A stretch of 64,000 bases of DNA from Azospirillum sp. (GTDB lineage: Bacteria > Pseudomonadota > Alphaproteobacteria > Azospirillales > Azospirillaceae): assembly GCA_016124535.1 (NCBI GenBank), contig WGNK01000020.1:124001-188000 (forward strand), given 5' to 3'. The position numbers and the translations under genes are program-made. The notes beneath the pieces were generated by a model, which saw only the letters and a program-made list of their open reading frames with translations, had not been told where the DNA came from and did no database searches. Every line of letters begins with the position of its first letter. Positions within the stretch are counted from its first letter, which is position 1. This document shows, piece by piece, positions 34,041 to 42,441 of this stretch.

Positions 34041-36032
34041 ATGGTAAATTTGGCCGGATACTATAACAAATTCGATGCATCCAAGAACTATGAGTCGCTG
34101 CTTTTTCGCGCCGGCAAAGTGCTGCAGAGTTCTGAGCTGAACGAGGTGCAGTCGGCGCAGATCAGCCGGCTGAAGAATATCACCGACAACCTGTTCCATG
34201 ATGGCACGGTAATCCGCGACGCCGACCTGTCGGTCGACCCTGACACGGGCGCTGTCCAGGCGCGATCGGGCGCTATATATCTGCGTGGCGCGGTTCGCGG
34301 CGTCGGGCCGCGTTCGTTTTCGATCTCGGTCACGGCGGCCACCCAAGTTGGGATATGGCTCACTGAAACGGCCTTGACCGAAATCGGCGATGCCGATTTG
34401 CTCGACCCCGCCGTTGAAACTCGGAATTACCAAGAGCCTGGCGCCGGCCGGTTGCGCATCGATACGCGGTGGGGCACGCCAGACGACGGCGGTCCGGGCA
34501 CCTTCTATCCGGTGTGGACGGTGGTAAATGGCGTGGTGCTCCAGCGGGAGTCGCCGCCCGAAATTGACGCCGTGGCTCTGGCCATTGCCAGATACGACCG
34601 CCAGTCGGCCGGCGGCTTCTACATCGCGTCAGGGTTCCGCTTGACGGCGCTCGCTGACGTCGGCGGCGAGCAGGTTTATTCGTTGTCCGAGGGCGCCGCG
34701 CGGGTTAATGGGCGCGAAATTTCGCTCCCGCATGCTGTGCGGCTGACCTACGCTGCGGAGCCAGACCTGAAGACTGTAGCCGGAGAACCTCATGTTGCTG
34801 CCGGCGGCACTGAGCGGGTCGACGTCAACCATGCTCCGGCCGAGTCAATCCAGACCGTCCTTGCGGTCAAGCAAACGTCGAGCACAATTACCCACGGCGC
34901 CTTTTCCGGAAGTTCTGATCTTCTTCCGAATGTCCCGGTGTTATCTCTGGTGTCCGTGGTCCAGGGCGGCACTACGTACGTTCCGACAACCGACTACATC
35001 CTGACTAGCGACCACGTTGACTGGTCGCCCGGCGGCGACGAGCCTGCGCCGGGAACGACCTACACGGTGACTTACCAGTACGTGGCCACGGTTGTCCCTT
35101 CATCGCCGGACGAGGGGGGCTTCACGGTGAGCGGCGCCGTCGCGGGATCGGTGATCCAGGTCAGCTATAAGTGGATGCGCCCGCGGATCGACCGCCTTGT
35201 GCTTGATCCGGCTGGCGGGTTTGCTTGGGTGCGCGGGGTCGCCGATGACGAGTCGCCGTTCCCGCCAGCGGTGCCGGCCGGCACGCTCGAAATTGCCGCA
35301 GTGCGGCAGACCTGGGGGGCCGATCGCTCGATCGCCGACGACGCCGTTCGAACCGTGGCGATGCCTGACCTCGCGGCGATGCAGCGCCAAGTCTCAGACC
35401 TATTCAACTTGGTGTCATATCTATGGCTCCAGAATAAGACGGCGCTGTCTGACCCGGCAACGAAAAAGGGTGTATTCGCAGACGGGTTCTGGAACGACGA
35501 GTTACGGGATGCGGGTGTGCCTCAGAACGCCGCGATTGTGAGCAGCGTTGCTACCTTGCCGATTATCGACGTGCATATTGCTCATGTAGATTTGGGCGAT
35601 GTGCAGACTCTGGCGCTGGGAACCGCGGCGGCGGTCATTGCGCAAACGTTGCGCACCGATGCGATGGCGATCAACCCTTATGACGCATTTGACCCGCTGC
35701 CCGCGAGGGCCACGCTGTCGCCCGCGGTCGACTACTGGTCGGACGTTAATGAGACGTGGACCACGCCTGTGACGCAGCAATTCGAGCGCACAGATACATA
35801 CCAGCGGCTGATACGAGCGGATATGGACGACCCGAACCATGGCATTGTCGTGACCGAAAGCGTGTCTCGCCGGGATATCGTGGTGAATAGCGTCGAAAAA
35901 ATCGGTGAAACCACGACAGAGGCGCGGACGTTACGGGAGATTGAGATTGCATTTTCCATCGAGGGATTCGGCGCAGGCGAAGTCCTGCAGTCCGTTGTCT
36001 TCGATGGCGTTCCCGTGACATTCAGCGCGTGA
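34041..36032 (+). CDS. Large baseplate/tail fibre protein, DUF4815-like
   Basis: 663 residues from the ATG at 34041, preferred over a GTG at 34032 because AGGTG lies 7 nt before it. The start MVNLAGYYNKFDASKNYESLLF and RAGKVLQSSELNEVQS is the typical opening of this phage family. It contains beta-sandwich-like stretches (TYTVTYQYVATV). Probably the stalk or adaptor of the receptor-binding apparatus. Confidence 0.6.
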   Translation: MVNLAGYYNKFDASKNYESLLFRAGKVLQSSELNEVQSAQISRLKNITDNLFHDGTVIRDADLSVDPDTGAVQARSGAIYLRGAVRGVGPRSFSISVTAATQVGIWLTETALTEIGDADLLDPAVETRNYQEPGAGRLRIDTRWGTPDDGGPGTFYPVWTVVNGVVLQRESPPEIDAVALAIARYDRQSAGGFYIASGFRLTALADVGGEQVYSLSEGAARVNGREISLPHAVRLTYAAEPDLKTVAGEPHVAAGGTERVDVNHAPAESIQTVLAVKQTSSTITHGAFSGSSDLLPNVPVLSLVSVVQGGTTYVPTTDYILTSDHVDWSPGGDEPAPGTTYTVTYQYVATVVPSSPDEGGFTVSGAVAGSVIQVSYKWMRPRIDRLVLDPAGGFAWVRGVADDESPFPPAVPAGTLEIAAVRQTWGADRSIADDAVRTVAMPDLAAMQRQVSDLFNLVSYLWLQNKTALSDPATKKGVFADGFWNDELRDAGVPQNAAIVSSVATLPIIDVHIAHVDLGDVQTLALGTAAAVIAQTLRTDAMAINPYDAFDPLPARATLSPAVDYWSDVNETWTTPVTQQFERTDTYQRLIRADMDDPNHGIVVTESVSRRDIVVNSVEKIGETTTEARTLREIEIAFSIEGFGAGEVLQSVVFDGVPVTFSA

Positions 36033-36041
36033 GGAAAAGAC

Positions 36042-37256
36042 ATGACAGTTTCCGCTGATTCTGGAGGCGTCGCTGCGGGTCGGTTTACCATTCCGCCCGG
36101 CATCCCGGTCGGGACCAAGCTGGTGGAATTCGTCGGTGCCGGCGGGTCGTCCGGCAAGGCGACCTTTGTTGGGCGTGGGGAGGTCACCACCGAAGAAATG
36201 CGGATGGTGCAGAACGTCACGCATGTCACTGACGTCTTCACTGCAATTTATGATCCGTTGGCTGAAACCTTCACGCTGGACTCCCCGGCCATGGCGTCGG
36301 GCGTAGACCTTTGGTTCGTCGCCAAGGGCACGAGCGGGAAAATGTTCGTGCAAATTCGAGAGACGGCCAACGGCGTGCCGAGCGGGGCGGTTATTGCCTC
36401 GAAAATTCTGCCGACAGCGAGCCTGACGCTGGACGGCTGGTTCCGGATAGCGTGGCCCCCGGTGCGGCTTGAGGCCCGCGTCGAATATGCGTTGGTGGTC
36501 GGCTGCGACGACGCGGCGACCTCGGTTGCAATTGCAGTGCTCGGCCAGTTCGATAGCGCAGTTCAGCAGTGGGTCACCAGTCAGCCGTACCAGGTCGGCG
36601 TCCTGCTTAGCTCGAGCAACGCGTCGACTTGGACGGCGCACCAAGATCGCGACCTCGCGTTCAATATCCTGGTTTCGCCGATCGCATCGAACAGCCGGAC
36701 GATTGCCTTGCCGGATGTGGCAGTGACCGGGGTCTCGGAATTGATGGTGCTCGCCGCGATCGAGCGGCCTACCGCGGACTGCGATTGCGTTTTCGTGATC
36801 ACTCTGCCTGACGCCACAGTGCTCGTGGTTTCGGCGGGTCAACGGGTTGTGCTGCCGAGCGATGTCACGGGTGTTATTTCGTGGGTGGCAATCATGACTG
36901 GGTCGGCAACAGCAACCCCGCGGCTGTCGAAAGACCTGGAACTCGTAACTGCCACCAGAGACTCGCCGGCCACCTATGTGTCTCGCGTCCTTCCTGCCGG
37001 GACGGGGTCAAAAGTCTCAGTCTACTACGAGCAGTCCACGCCGGGGTCGTCATCGGTGCTCGTTGAAGTTACGCACGACCAAGTGACCTGGGTCACGGTG
37101 CCAGTAACGCTGGGGACGCAAATCGGCGAGGGCTGGGTCGATATCGAGGCCAAGCTGACGCCGTGGGACCACGCCACCGCACAGGTGCGCCTAACCCTGA
37201 CTGGCGGTGCTCAGCACCGGCCAGAGGTCAGAAAACTTCGCGTCGTCGTTACTTAA
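36042..37256 (+). CDS. Putative tail fibre/lectin-like protein
   Basis: 404 residues, rich in beta-strands and Ser/Thr/Val (VDLWFVAKGTSGKMFVQIRE, TYVSRVLPAGTGSKVSVYYEQ). Jelly-roll-like repeats suggest a surface-binding protein. It starts 9 nt after the previous stop. Exact role unknown; context says adsorption. Confidence 0.5.
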   Translation: MTVSADSGGVAAGRFTIPPGIPVGTKLVEFVGAGGSSGKATFVGRGEVTTEEMRMVQNVTHVTDVFTAIYDPLAETFTLDSPAMASGVDLWFVAKGTSGKMFVQIRETANGVPSGAVIASKILPTASLTLDGWFRIAWPPVRLEARVEYALVVGCDDAATSVAIAVLGQFDSAVQQWVTSQPYQVGVLLSSSNASTWTAHQDRDLAFNILVSPIASNSRTIALPDVAVTGVSELMVLAAIERPTADCDCVFVITLPDATVLVVSAGQRVVLPSDVTGVISWVAIMTGSATATPRLSKDLELVTATRDSPATYVSRVLPAGTGSKVSVYYEQSTPGSSSVLVEVTHDQVTWVTVPVTLGTQIGEGWVDIEAKLTPWDHATAQVRLTLTGGAQHRPEVRKLRVVVT

Positions 37257-37274
37257 TCTGAGGAGCCGCAGCTC

Positions 37275-38912
37275 ATGACTATCATCGATGACAGGACCGC
37301 GAATTACAGCCTTAAAAAACCAAACGCCGCGAACCTGCTCTCTGACGACGTCGCGAGGCTGCGCGACCTGTGCGACCAGATCGACAGCGCCCTGGCCGCC
37401 CTGGCTGCCCTGGTGGCGGATGCCGAGCTGTCTGCCATTGCCGGACTGGCCAGCGCTGCAGACAAGGTGCCTTATTATACAGGCGCCGGGACCGCGGCGT
37501 TGGCCACATTCACGTCAGCGGCTCGGACCCTGATCGCCGCATCCGACGCCGCGGCCCAGCGGGCGGCGCTTGGCTTGGGCATTGGCACCAATGTGCAGGC
37601 ATACGATGCCGAGCTGTCTGCCATTGCCGGACTGGCCAGCGCTGCAGACAAGGTGCCCTATTTCACGGGCGCTGGCACCGCGGCGCTGACTACGTTCACG
37701 TCAGCCGCCCGGACTTTGGTTGCTGCCGCGGATGCTGCCGCCCAACGGGCCGCACTAGGGCTGGGCTCGGCGGCGCTCTCGACCACCGCAGATTTCCTGG
37801 CATCCACGCTCTCGGGCACGGCTGGAGAGGCGATCGACGTATCGGGAGGTCCGGTCCTGGTCTATGCCGATGCTGCCAACCAGCGCGGCGGCGGCGCCGG
37901 CCGCTGGTGGAAGACTGACGCCGACGCGAGCGGACCAGTCAGGATTTCGCCGACCCTCGGACTGGCGGTGAGCAGTGCGGCGGGCGCCGGAAACGCGGTG
38001 TCGGTGGCGGTTGCCGGCGCGGTCTCCGGCTTTTCCGGCCTGACAGCCGGTGCTCCGTGCTGGGCGGCCGACACGGCCGGCGCTCTCACCCAAGTCGAGC
38101 CCGCCGCGCCGGGTACCGGCACTCAACGGGCGGTGGCTCGTATCGGCTTTGCGCTTTCCTCCACTACGATCATATTGGGGCCGGACCGCCTGGTCTACGA
38201 AGCCCGCGACAGCGCCCTGGCGGTCGATGGGACGGTCACGGTCGAGCACCATACCGATGCCGGAGGCCGAGAGCGTCAACCACTTTCTTATGTCCTGGTA
38301 CCCTCAGCTTTTGCCGACGTAACCGGGGTGGCGACGGTCAGCACGAGCGGAGTCATTTACTCAGGGAACGCCGCCAATACCGTGGACGGCAATACCGCGA
38401 CCGGTACCGTCTGGAACATTTCTCGTAACGCCGCGGTTGGAAGTGCCGCACTGTGGAAGGCTGATTTCGGGTCGGGCGTGACCAAAGAAATAACACAAGT
38501 CTCCGTATATGAGGGCACTCAAGCTGCACAGGCCAATTTGCCTCAGTGGAAGCTCCAATATTCATCAGACAATGCATCATGGTATGATGCTTGCACCGTT
38601 TCTATTTCAACGTCATCTGCCTATTACACGCAATCCTTCTCGTCTGTTGGGTCTTATCGTTATTGGAGGCTGGTACCCTCGCAGAATGGTTCTGACTCCA
38701 CTGGATTTGGCGTAACGGAAGTTCGGCTGTTCGTGCCGGTTCCAGCACGAGACGAGCCCTTGCCGGTCAGGTCCGCATCTGTCAGCGCTGCGGCGACGGA
38801 CTGCGTAACCTGCCGTTACGACGATGGTACAGGCACCAACGGCGACACTAAGACCACCTTTGGCAATCGTTCGGGGGCGGTCAGAAATCTGCTGCTGGCA
38901 GTGGCCTTCTGA
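37275..38912 (+). CDS. Tail fibre protein with collagen-like phage repeats and discoidin-type tip
   Basis: 545 residues. The N-terminus (MTIIDDRTANYSLKKPN) attaches to the baseplate. Residues about 49-165 hold two 62-residue repeats containing SAIAGLASAADKVPY. Residues about 335-480 resemble an F5/8 type C (discoidin) carbohydrate-binding domain: ANTVDGNTATGT, WKLQYSSDNASWYDA, YRYWRLV. Such tips bind cell-surface sugars, so this is the likely receptor-binding protein. The tip is AT-richer than the stalk. Confidence 0.75.
   Translation: MTIIDDRTANYSLKKPNAANLLSDDVARLRDLCDQIDSALAALAALVADAELSAIAGLASAADKVPYYTGAGTAALATFTSAARTLIAASDAAAQRAALGLGIGTNVQAYDAELSAIAGLASAADKVPYFTGAGTAALTTFTSAARTLVAAADAAAQRAALGLGSAALSTTADFLASTLSGTAGEAIDVSGGPVLVYADAANQRGGGAGRWWKTDADASGPVRISPTLGLAVSSAAGAGNAVSVAVAGAVSGFSGLTAGAPCWAADTAGALTQVEPAAPGTGTQRAVARIGFALSSTTIILGPDRLVYEARDSALAVDGTVTVEHHTDAGGRERQPLSYVLVPSAFADVTGVATVSTSGVIYSGNAANTVDGNTATGTVWNISRNAAVGSAALWKADFGSGVTKEITQVSVYEGTQAAQANLPQWKLQYSSDNASWYDACTVSISTSSAYYTQSFSSVGSYRYWRLVPSQNGSDSTGFGVTEVRLFVPVPARDEPLPVRSASVSAAATDCVTCRYDDGTGTNGDTKTTFGNRSGAVRNLLLAVAF
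37419..37775 (+). repeat. Tandem 186-bp repeat in the tail fibre gene
   Basis: The unit beginning GATGCCGAGCTGTCTGCC at 37419 recurs at 37605, 186 bp later, with the first 50 or so bases identical and the rest diverged. It encodes two fibre-shaft repeats and could change copy number by recombination. Confidence 0.75.
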
Positions 38913-38938
38913 TAAGGTCAATGATGGAAATGCGCGCG

Positions 38939-38947
38939 TCGTGACTG
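38939..38947 (+). promoter_or_regulatory. TCGTGAC motif copy 8, before the lysis genes
   Basis: TCGTGACTG, followed by GCTTTGCC as at 33505, ends 31 nt before the endolysin ATG. It would place lysis genes under the same control as structural blocks. Confidence 0.45.
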
Positions 38948-38978
38948 CCTGCTTTGCCCCGAAGCCAAGGGGTGAGTC

Positions 38979-39935
38979 ATGAACTTCGCGTCAATCTTCC
39001 GACTTTTGTCTAGCATTTTCCGTCCAGCTCCGGTTGCCATTCCTGTCTCCGTCCCAGTTTCGGTGCCCGATAAGGAGCCCGTGTGGCTGACCATCGGGCG
39101 TCGGGAAATGGGGCAACAGGAGGTCCCCGGCGCCCTCTCCAACCCACGAATCCTCGAATACCACAAAGCCACCAGTCTGGGCGCCACATCGGACGAGGTG
39201 CCTTGGTGCTCGTCCTTCATCAATTGGGCGATGCAACAGGCCGGGCTCTCCCGCACCGAGAGCGCTGCGGCCCGATCATGGCTCGACTGGGGAGTCAATC
39301 TCGCCGCTCCGGCCCCCGGCTGTGTCGTCGTGTTCTGGCGCGGCTCTCGCGACGCCGCGACCGGGCACGTTGCCCTGTTCCTGCGGATGGTCGGTGACCG
39401 GGTCGAGGTCCTGGGGGGGAATCAGGGAAACTCGGTGTCGGTTGCCTCCTACCCAGTCCAGCAGGTCCTTGGCTACCGCTGGCCGGCCGAGGCGCGGCTG
39501 CCGGTCCAGGCCATGGCGCCGGCGGCTTTGACCGACTCACTCCCGGTCGATACCATGGCGCGCACCCTCTGGGGTGAGGCTCGGGGCGAGGGTCGGCCGG
39601 GTATTGAGGCCGTCGCGTCCGTGATCATGAATCGCGTCCGGCTCGCCGGATGGATGGGCTCGACGGTCGTTGAGGTCTGCAAAAAGCCCTGGCAATTCTC
39701 CTGCTGGAACATGGGCGACCCAAACCTCCGGAAGCTGTTGGCGGTCCGGCCCGGTGATCAGGCATTCGATCTCTGCCTGCGGGTTGCCAGGGTGGCGGTG
39801 GCTGGCGGCTTGACGGATACAACCGGCGGCGCCACGCACTACTACGATGTGCGAATTCCGGATCCGAATTGGGTTATCGGCGCCACGCGCACCTGCGACA
39901 TCGGGCATCACCGATTTTTCAAAGGGGTCAAGTGA
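38979..39935 (+). CDS. Two-domain endolysin (CHAP-like plus SleB-type hydrolase)
   Basis: 318 residues. After a hydrophobic N-terminal 30, residues about 32-165 match the TIGR02594/CHAP-like amidase pattern: EVPWCSSFINWAMQQAG with catalytic Cys near 70, and GHVALFL with the His. Residues about 185-318 match the cell wall hydrolase (SleB/Hydrolase_2) family: ARTLWGEARGEG, VIMNRVR, PWQFSCWN and GGATHYYD. Two different peptidoglycan cuts in one protein. The proline-rich N-terminus could be a signal-anchor. Confidence 0.85.
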   Translation: MNFASIFRLLSSIFRPAPVAIPVSVPVSVPDKEPVWLTIGRREMGQQEVPGALSNPRILEYHKATSLGATSDEVPWCSSFINWAMQQAGLSRTESAAARSWLDWGVNLAAPAPGCVVVFWRGSRDAATGHVALFLRMVGDRVEVLGGNQGNSVSVASYPVQQVLGYRWPAEARLPVQAMAPAALTDSLPVDTMARTLWGEARGEGRPGIEAVASVIMNRVRLAGWMGSTVVEVCKKPWQFSCWNMGDPNLRKLLAVRPGDQAFDLCLRVARVAVAGGLTDTTGGATHYYDVRIPDPNWVIGATRTCDIGHHRFFKGVK

Positions 39936-40210
39936 TGACCGAGAAACTGCAGGTCGCGGTCGACTCCTTGGCTGACCGCCTTTTGGTCATGATCGCCTTC
40001 CTGGCCGATCGGCTCAACGAACGCACGACGGCCGCCGGTATCGCCCTGGGCCTGGGCAGCCTGTGCGGGTGGTCGTTGGACGTGGTCGCAAGTGCCGGCC
40101 TGGTGATCGGACTCGGCTCGGGCGTCATCCTCTACCTGCTGCCGGAGAAGGTGATGGTCGCGATGCACCAGGCCGCGACACAGCGCAAGATCGACCTGGG
40201 GGAGTCATAA
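39935..40210 (+). CDS. Holin-like membrane protein
   Basis: 91 residues starting at the ATG that overlaps the endolysin stop (TGATGA). Two hydrophobic segments about residues 33-52 and 53-70 with charged ends. Small size, two membrane helices and position next to the endolysin fit a holin. Stop and next start overlap (TAATG). Confidence 0.65.
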   Translation: MTEKLQVAVDSLADRLLVMIAFLADRLNERTTAAGIALGLGSLCGWSLDVVASAGLVIGLGSGVILYLLPEKVMVAMHQAATQRKIDLGES

Positions 40211-40455
40211 TGCTGGAAATCGTTTTGACGCTGGGCGCAAAGGCGCTCGGGTGGCTGGCTTCCCAGGCGTCGGCCTGGGTCGGCCCGCTCGCCGGGGCCA
40301 TGTTCGGCTGGCGCGAAGCTCGCCGGTCTCAGGCAGCTGCTGACGCCGAAGCTTTGGCCCGGGTCAGTAAGGCGCAAATCACGGCCATCAACGCCGCTCC
40401 GCACACCGACGCGGAGTTGATGGCGCGAATCGCCAACAAGGGGAAGAAGCTATGA
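40210..40455 (+). CDS. Putative inner-membrane spanin-like protein
   Basis: 81 residues. Hydrophobic N-terminus (LTLGAKALGWLASQASAWVGPLAGAMF) followed by a charged helical tail (WREARRSQAAADAEALARVSK). Its stop overlaps the next gene, which encodes a lipoprotein; that pair arrangement is typical of Rz/Rz1-type spanins. It is shorter than classical Rz. Confidence 0.5.
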   Translation: MLEIVLTLGAKALGWLASQASAWVGPLAGAMFGWREARRSQAAADAEALARVSKAQITAINAAPHTDAELMARIANKGKKL

Positions 40456-40697
40456 TGATCCGACTCTGCATCCCGCTTGGCGTCGCAGCCCTGCTACTCT
40501 CCGGCTGCGCGTCGCCCGACCCTAGCCCGGCCTCGTCTGTGCTGCCGCCGCTGCAGGAGTACGGCGACGAGTTCCGGGGTCGCCTCGGCGCTGAGCTTCA
40601 GGGGCTTCAGGATGGCGGGGCGACCAAGCAATTCGTTCGGGACTGTATCGCCACGCGCGATGCGATTCGGGCTTCGGCTGATGCGCTGGGGCGGTAA
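40452..40697 (+). CDS. Outer-membrane spanin-like lipoprotein (Rz1-like)
   Basis: 81 residues with a signal peptide and lipobox LLSGC, so mature Cys is about residue 19; the following stretch ASPDPSPASSVLPPL is Pro-rich like Rz1. Coupled to the preceding gene by a 4-nt overlap. Last gene of prophage 1, about 150 nt before the attachment region. Confidence 0.65.
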   Translation: MMIRLCIPLGVAALLLSGCASPDPSPASSVLPPLQEYGDEFRGRLGAELQGLQDGGATKQFVRDCIATRDAIRASADALGR

Positions 40698-40708
40698 CCG
40701 CAAAAAAT

Positions 40709-40818
40709 GGGGACCAGTCCAGGGACCAATTGGGGACCAGACGGCGCAGGGATATGCGCGGACTATTGAGGGCCACTGCGGACAAAATCACCGCAAAAAG
40801 CGCAGCAACATATTGATA
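40709..40818. promoter_or_regulatory. Candidate attP arm: GGGACCA repeats and an IHF site
   Basis: GGGACCA occurs three times at about 40710-40716, 40722-40728 and 40733-40739, 11-12 bp apart, one helical turn. At 40818-40806 on the minus strand TATCAATATGTTG fits the IHF consensus WATCAANNNNTTR exactly. Repeats, IHF site and tRNA core in a line look like the P arm of a lambda-type attachment site. No gene lies in 40698-40860. Confidence 0.5.
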
Positions 40819-40861
40819 AAGCTTGGTAAAGTCGTGGGCCGATGAACCCTTGCGATCTAGT

Positions 40862-40937
40862 GCGGACCTGCCTTCGCTAGTAGAGCACAGGATTCCTAAT
40901 CCTGGGGCCGTGGGTTCGAATCCCGCCGGGCGCACCA
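40862..40937 (+). tRNA. tRNA-Arg(CCU) 3' portion, probable attachment-site copy
   Basis: From 40888 to 40937 the anticodon arm (CAGGA / TCCTG, loop TTCCTAA, anticodon CCT at 40895-40897), variable loop, T arm (GTGGG TTCGAAT CCCGC), 3' acceptor CGGGCGC, discriminator A and encoded CCA are intact. The 5' half is degenerate: only 4 of 7 acceptor bases can pair and the D stem is imperfect. That is the form of a phage att core carrying a tRNA 3' end, with the complete gene expected left of prophage 1. A weakly functional tRNA cannot be excluded. Confidence 0.7.
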
Positions 40938-40939
40938 AC

Positions 40940-40985
40940 AAAACACCCTGTCGAGCCAATGGCTTGGCAGGGTGTTTTGCTTTTT
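40940..40985 (+). terminator. Rho-independent terminator after the tRNA portion
   Basis: AAAACACCCTG (40940-40950) and CAGGGTGTTTT (40968-40978) are perfect 11-bp arms; a T-run follows at 40981-40985. It starts 3 nt after the CCA end. Confidence 0.85.
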
Positions 40986-41177
40986 GTCCAAGTTGTGCCG
41001 GGCAAATTTGGCGCCAACGCCAATGCCATGATTTGACATGGATTTACACGGGCGCCGCGATCGACGTGGAACAAGGTTGGCACAAGGGGGCGGCGTTATG
41101 TTCTACCGCCGTTCTTGCGGGGCATAAATGCCCGTACGGCAAGGCAGAACCGAAAGGAATCAGATCGAAGATGACAT

Positions 41178-41207
41178 AGCCCCGAAGTGATCCGGGCTGT
41201 CGGGGCT
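41178..41207. terminator. Hairpin downstream of integrase 1
   Basis: AGCCCCGA (41178-41185) pairs with TCGGGGCT (41200-41207), 41 nt beyond the integrase stop on the minus strand. No T-run. It may end the leftward operon. The rest of 40986-41247 shows no gene and would be the second attachment arm. Confidence 0.4.
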
Positions 41208-41247
41208 TGGCGCCTGCTGCCGCAGGGTGTGGAAAGGACATAATCGC

Positions 41248-42429
41248 TTAGATTTGCCGTTCCATCGCCTTCGCTATGGCCTGGTCGGAGTCGGCGTCGG
41301 ACCAGAGGTGGCCATATGTGTCCATGGTCATCTGCAGCGTCGCGTGGCCCATCAGACGTTGAATGCGCTTGGGCTGCAGCCCCTGTTCGATCCACAAGCT
41401 GGCCGCGACATGGCGGAGCATGTGAAGCCCGAACCGGGGCATTTCTCCGTCGGCGAGGGTCAGTCCGGCCCCCTTGAGCAAGGGAGCCCACCAACGGTGC
41501 CATAGGTGGGTGTAGATCAGCGGCGTGCCGGTCCCGCTAGGAAAGACCAGGTCATGCGGTCCCGCCGGCGGGGCTGCCAGGAGCCAGATACGCAACGCCT
41601 GTGCCGTCTCCGGTCCCAGCGGCACCGAGCGCCGGCCGGAGGAACTCTTGGGTGCCCCGATCACACCATATTGGTCGGCCCGCTGCATGACCCGGACGGC
41701 GGCATTGCCGCCGGCGAGCACCAGAGCCGAGCGCGCCAGACCGCGCACTTCCGAAGCCCTGAGTCCGGCGAACAACAGCAACCGCACGAAGGCGGCCGAG
41801 AAGCCCCGATCAGGCCGCCTTTCGCGATCGGCCGTGTCGGCTAGCGCCGCCTGGTCGGCCGCCTTCAGCAAGGCCGCAATCTCCAGCTTGGTCGGAATCT
41901 CAATCGGCACACGCTCACGGCCGCCGCCAGCGACGCGGACTCCTTCGGCCGGATCCGTTGCCAGCCATTGGCGCCGGCGGGCGAAACCAAGCGCCATCCT
42001 GAGCGAACCCAAAACCTTCCTCGCCATCGCCGGCGACAGCGTGCGGTCTAGGCTGTCGGTGAAGTCGGCCACCTCGACAGGTCGCAGCCGCGAGAGCAGC
42101 AAGGCAGCGATCGGCGCCTCGGCCAAATGATGGCGGACATGGGCGCGGTACTGCTCCCAAGTCGAGCGCTCCCGCTTGCCGGCGCGCACCAGCCGCTCAA
42201 TGCTGTCGAGCCAGGCTTCAGCTGCCTGCAGGACGGTGCGGCTTGCCGAATCGGGGACATGGGCGCCGCGAGCCAGCTCACTCTCGACCTGGATACGCCG
42301 GGCATTGGCCTCGGCACGGCGGACGAACGACTCTCGGTGCCGGCGCCCCTCGGCGTCGGTATAGGAGAGCTGCCAGCATTTGCTGCTGCCCCCCTTGGTT
42401 CGCCAGGTGCGCTGCCGGACGGAGGCCAT
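41248..42429 (-). CDS. int: Tyrosine recombinase (phage integrase 1)
   Basis: 393 residues, complete. Arm-binding region about 1-60, SAM-like core-binding domain about 62-165, catalytic domain thereafter. Catalytic residues seen: Arg in LLFAGLRASEV, HMLR at 336-339 and Tyr 372 in MDTYGHLW. It ends 311 nt from the tRNA att core, the expected place for the enzyme that uses it. It is last in the leftward operon of prophage 2, 12 nt after a small HTH gene. Confidence 0.9.
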   Translation of the reverse strand: MASVRQRTWRTKGGSSKCWQLSYTDAEGRRHRESFVRRAEANARRIQVESELARGAHVPDSASRTVLQAAEAWLDSIERLVRAGKRERSTWEQYRAHVRHHLAEAPIAALLLSRLRPVEVADFTDSLDRTLSPAMARKVLGSLRMALGFARRRQWLATDPAEGVRVAGGGRERVPIEIPTKLEIAALLKAADQAALADTADRERRPDRGFSAAFVRLLLFAGLRASEVRGLARSALVLAGGNAAVRVMQRADQYGVIGAPKSSSGRRSVPLGPETAQALRIWLLAAPPAGPHDLVFPSGTGTPLIYTHLWHRWWAPLLKGAGLTLADGEMPRFGLHMLRHVAASLWIEQGLQPKRIQRLMGHATLQMTMDTYGHLWSDADSDQAIAKAMERQI

Positions 42430-42441
42430 GGTGCCGAAAGC

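Noticed and set aside
37419..37775. Diversity-generating retroelement target in the tail fibre
   Set aside because: The repeat is an ordinary shaft duplication; no reverse transcriptase or template repeat with adenine-biased changes was seen.
40862..40937. Fully functional tRNA-Arg gene
   Set aside because: The 5' acceptor strand pairs at only four of seven positions and the D stem is imperfect, so an attachment-site copy was preferred, though a weak tRNA is not excluded.
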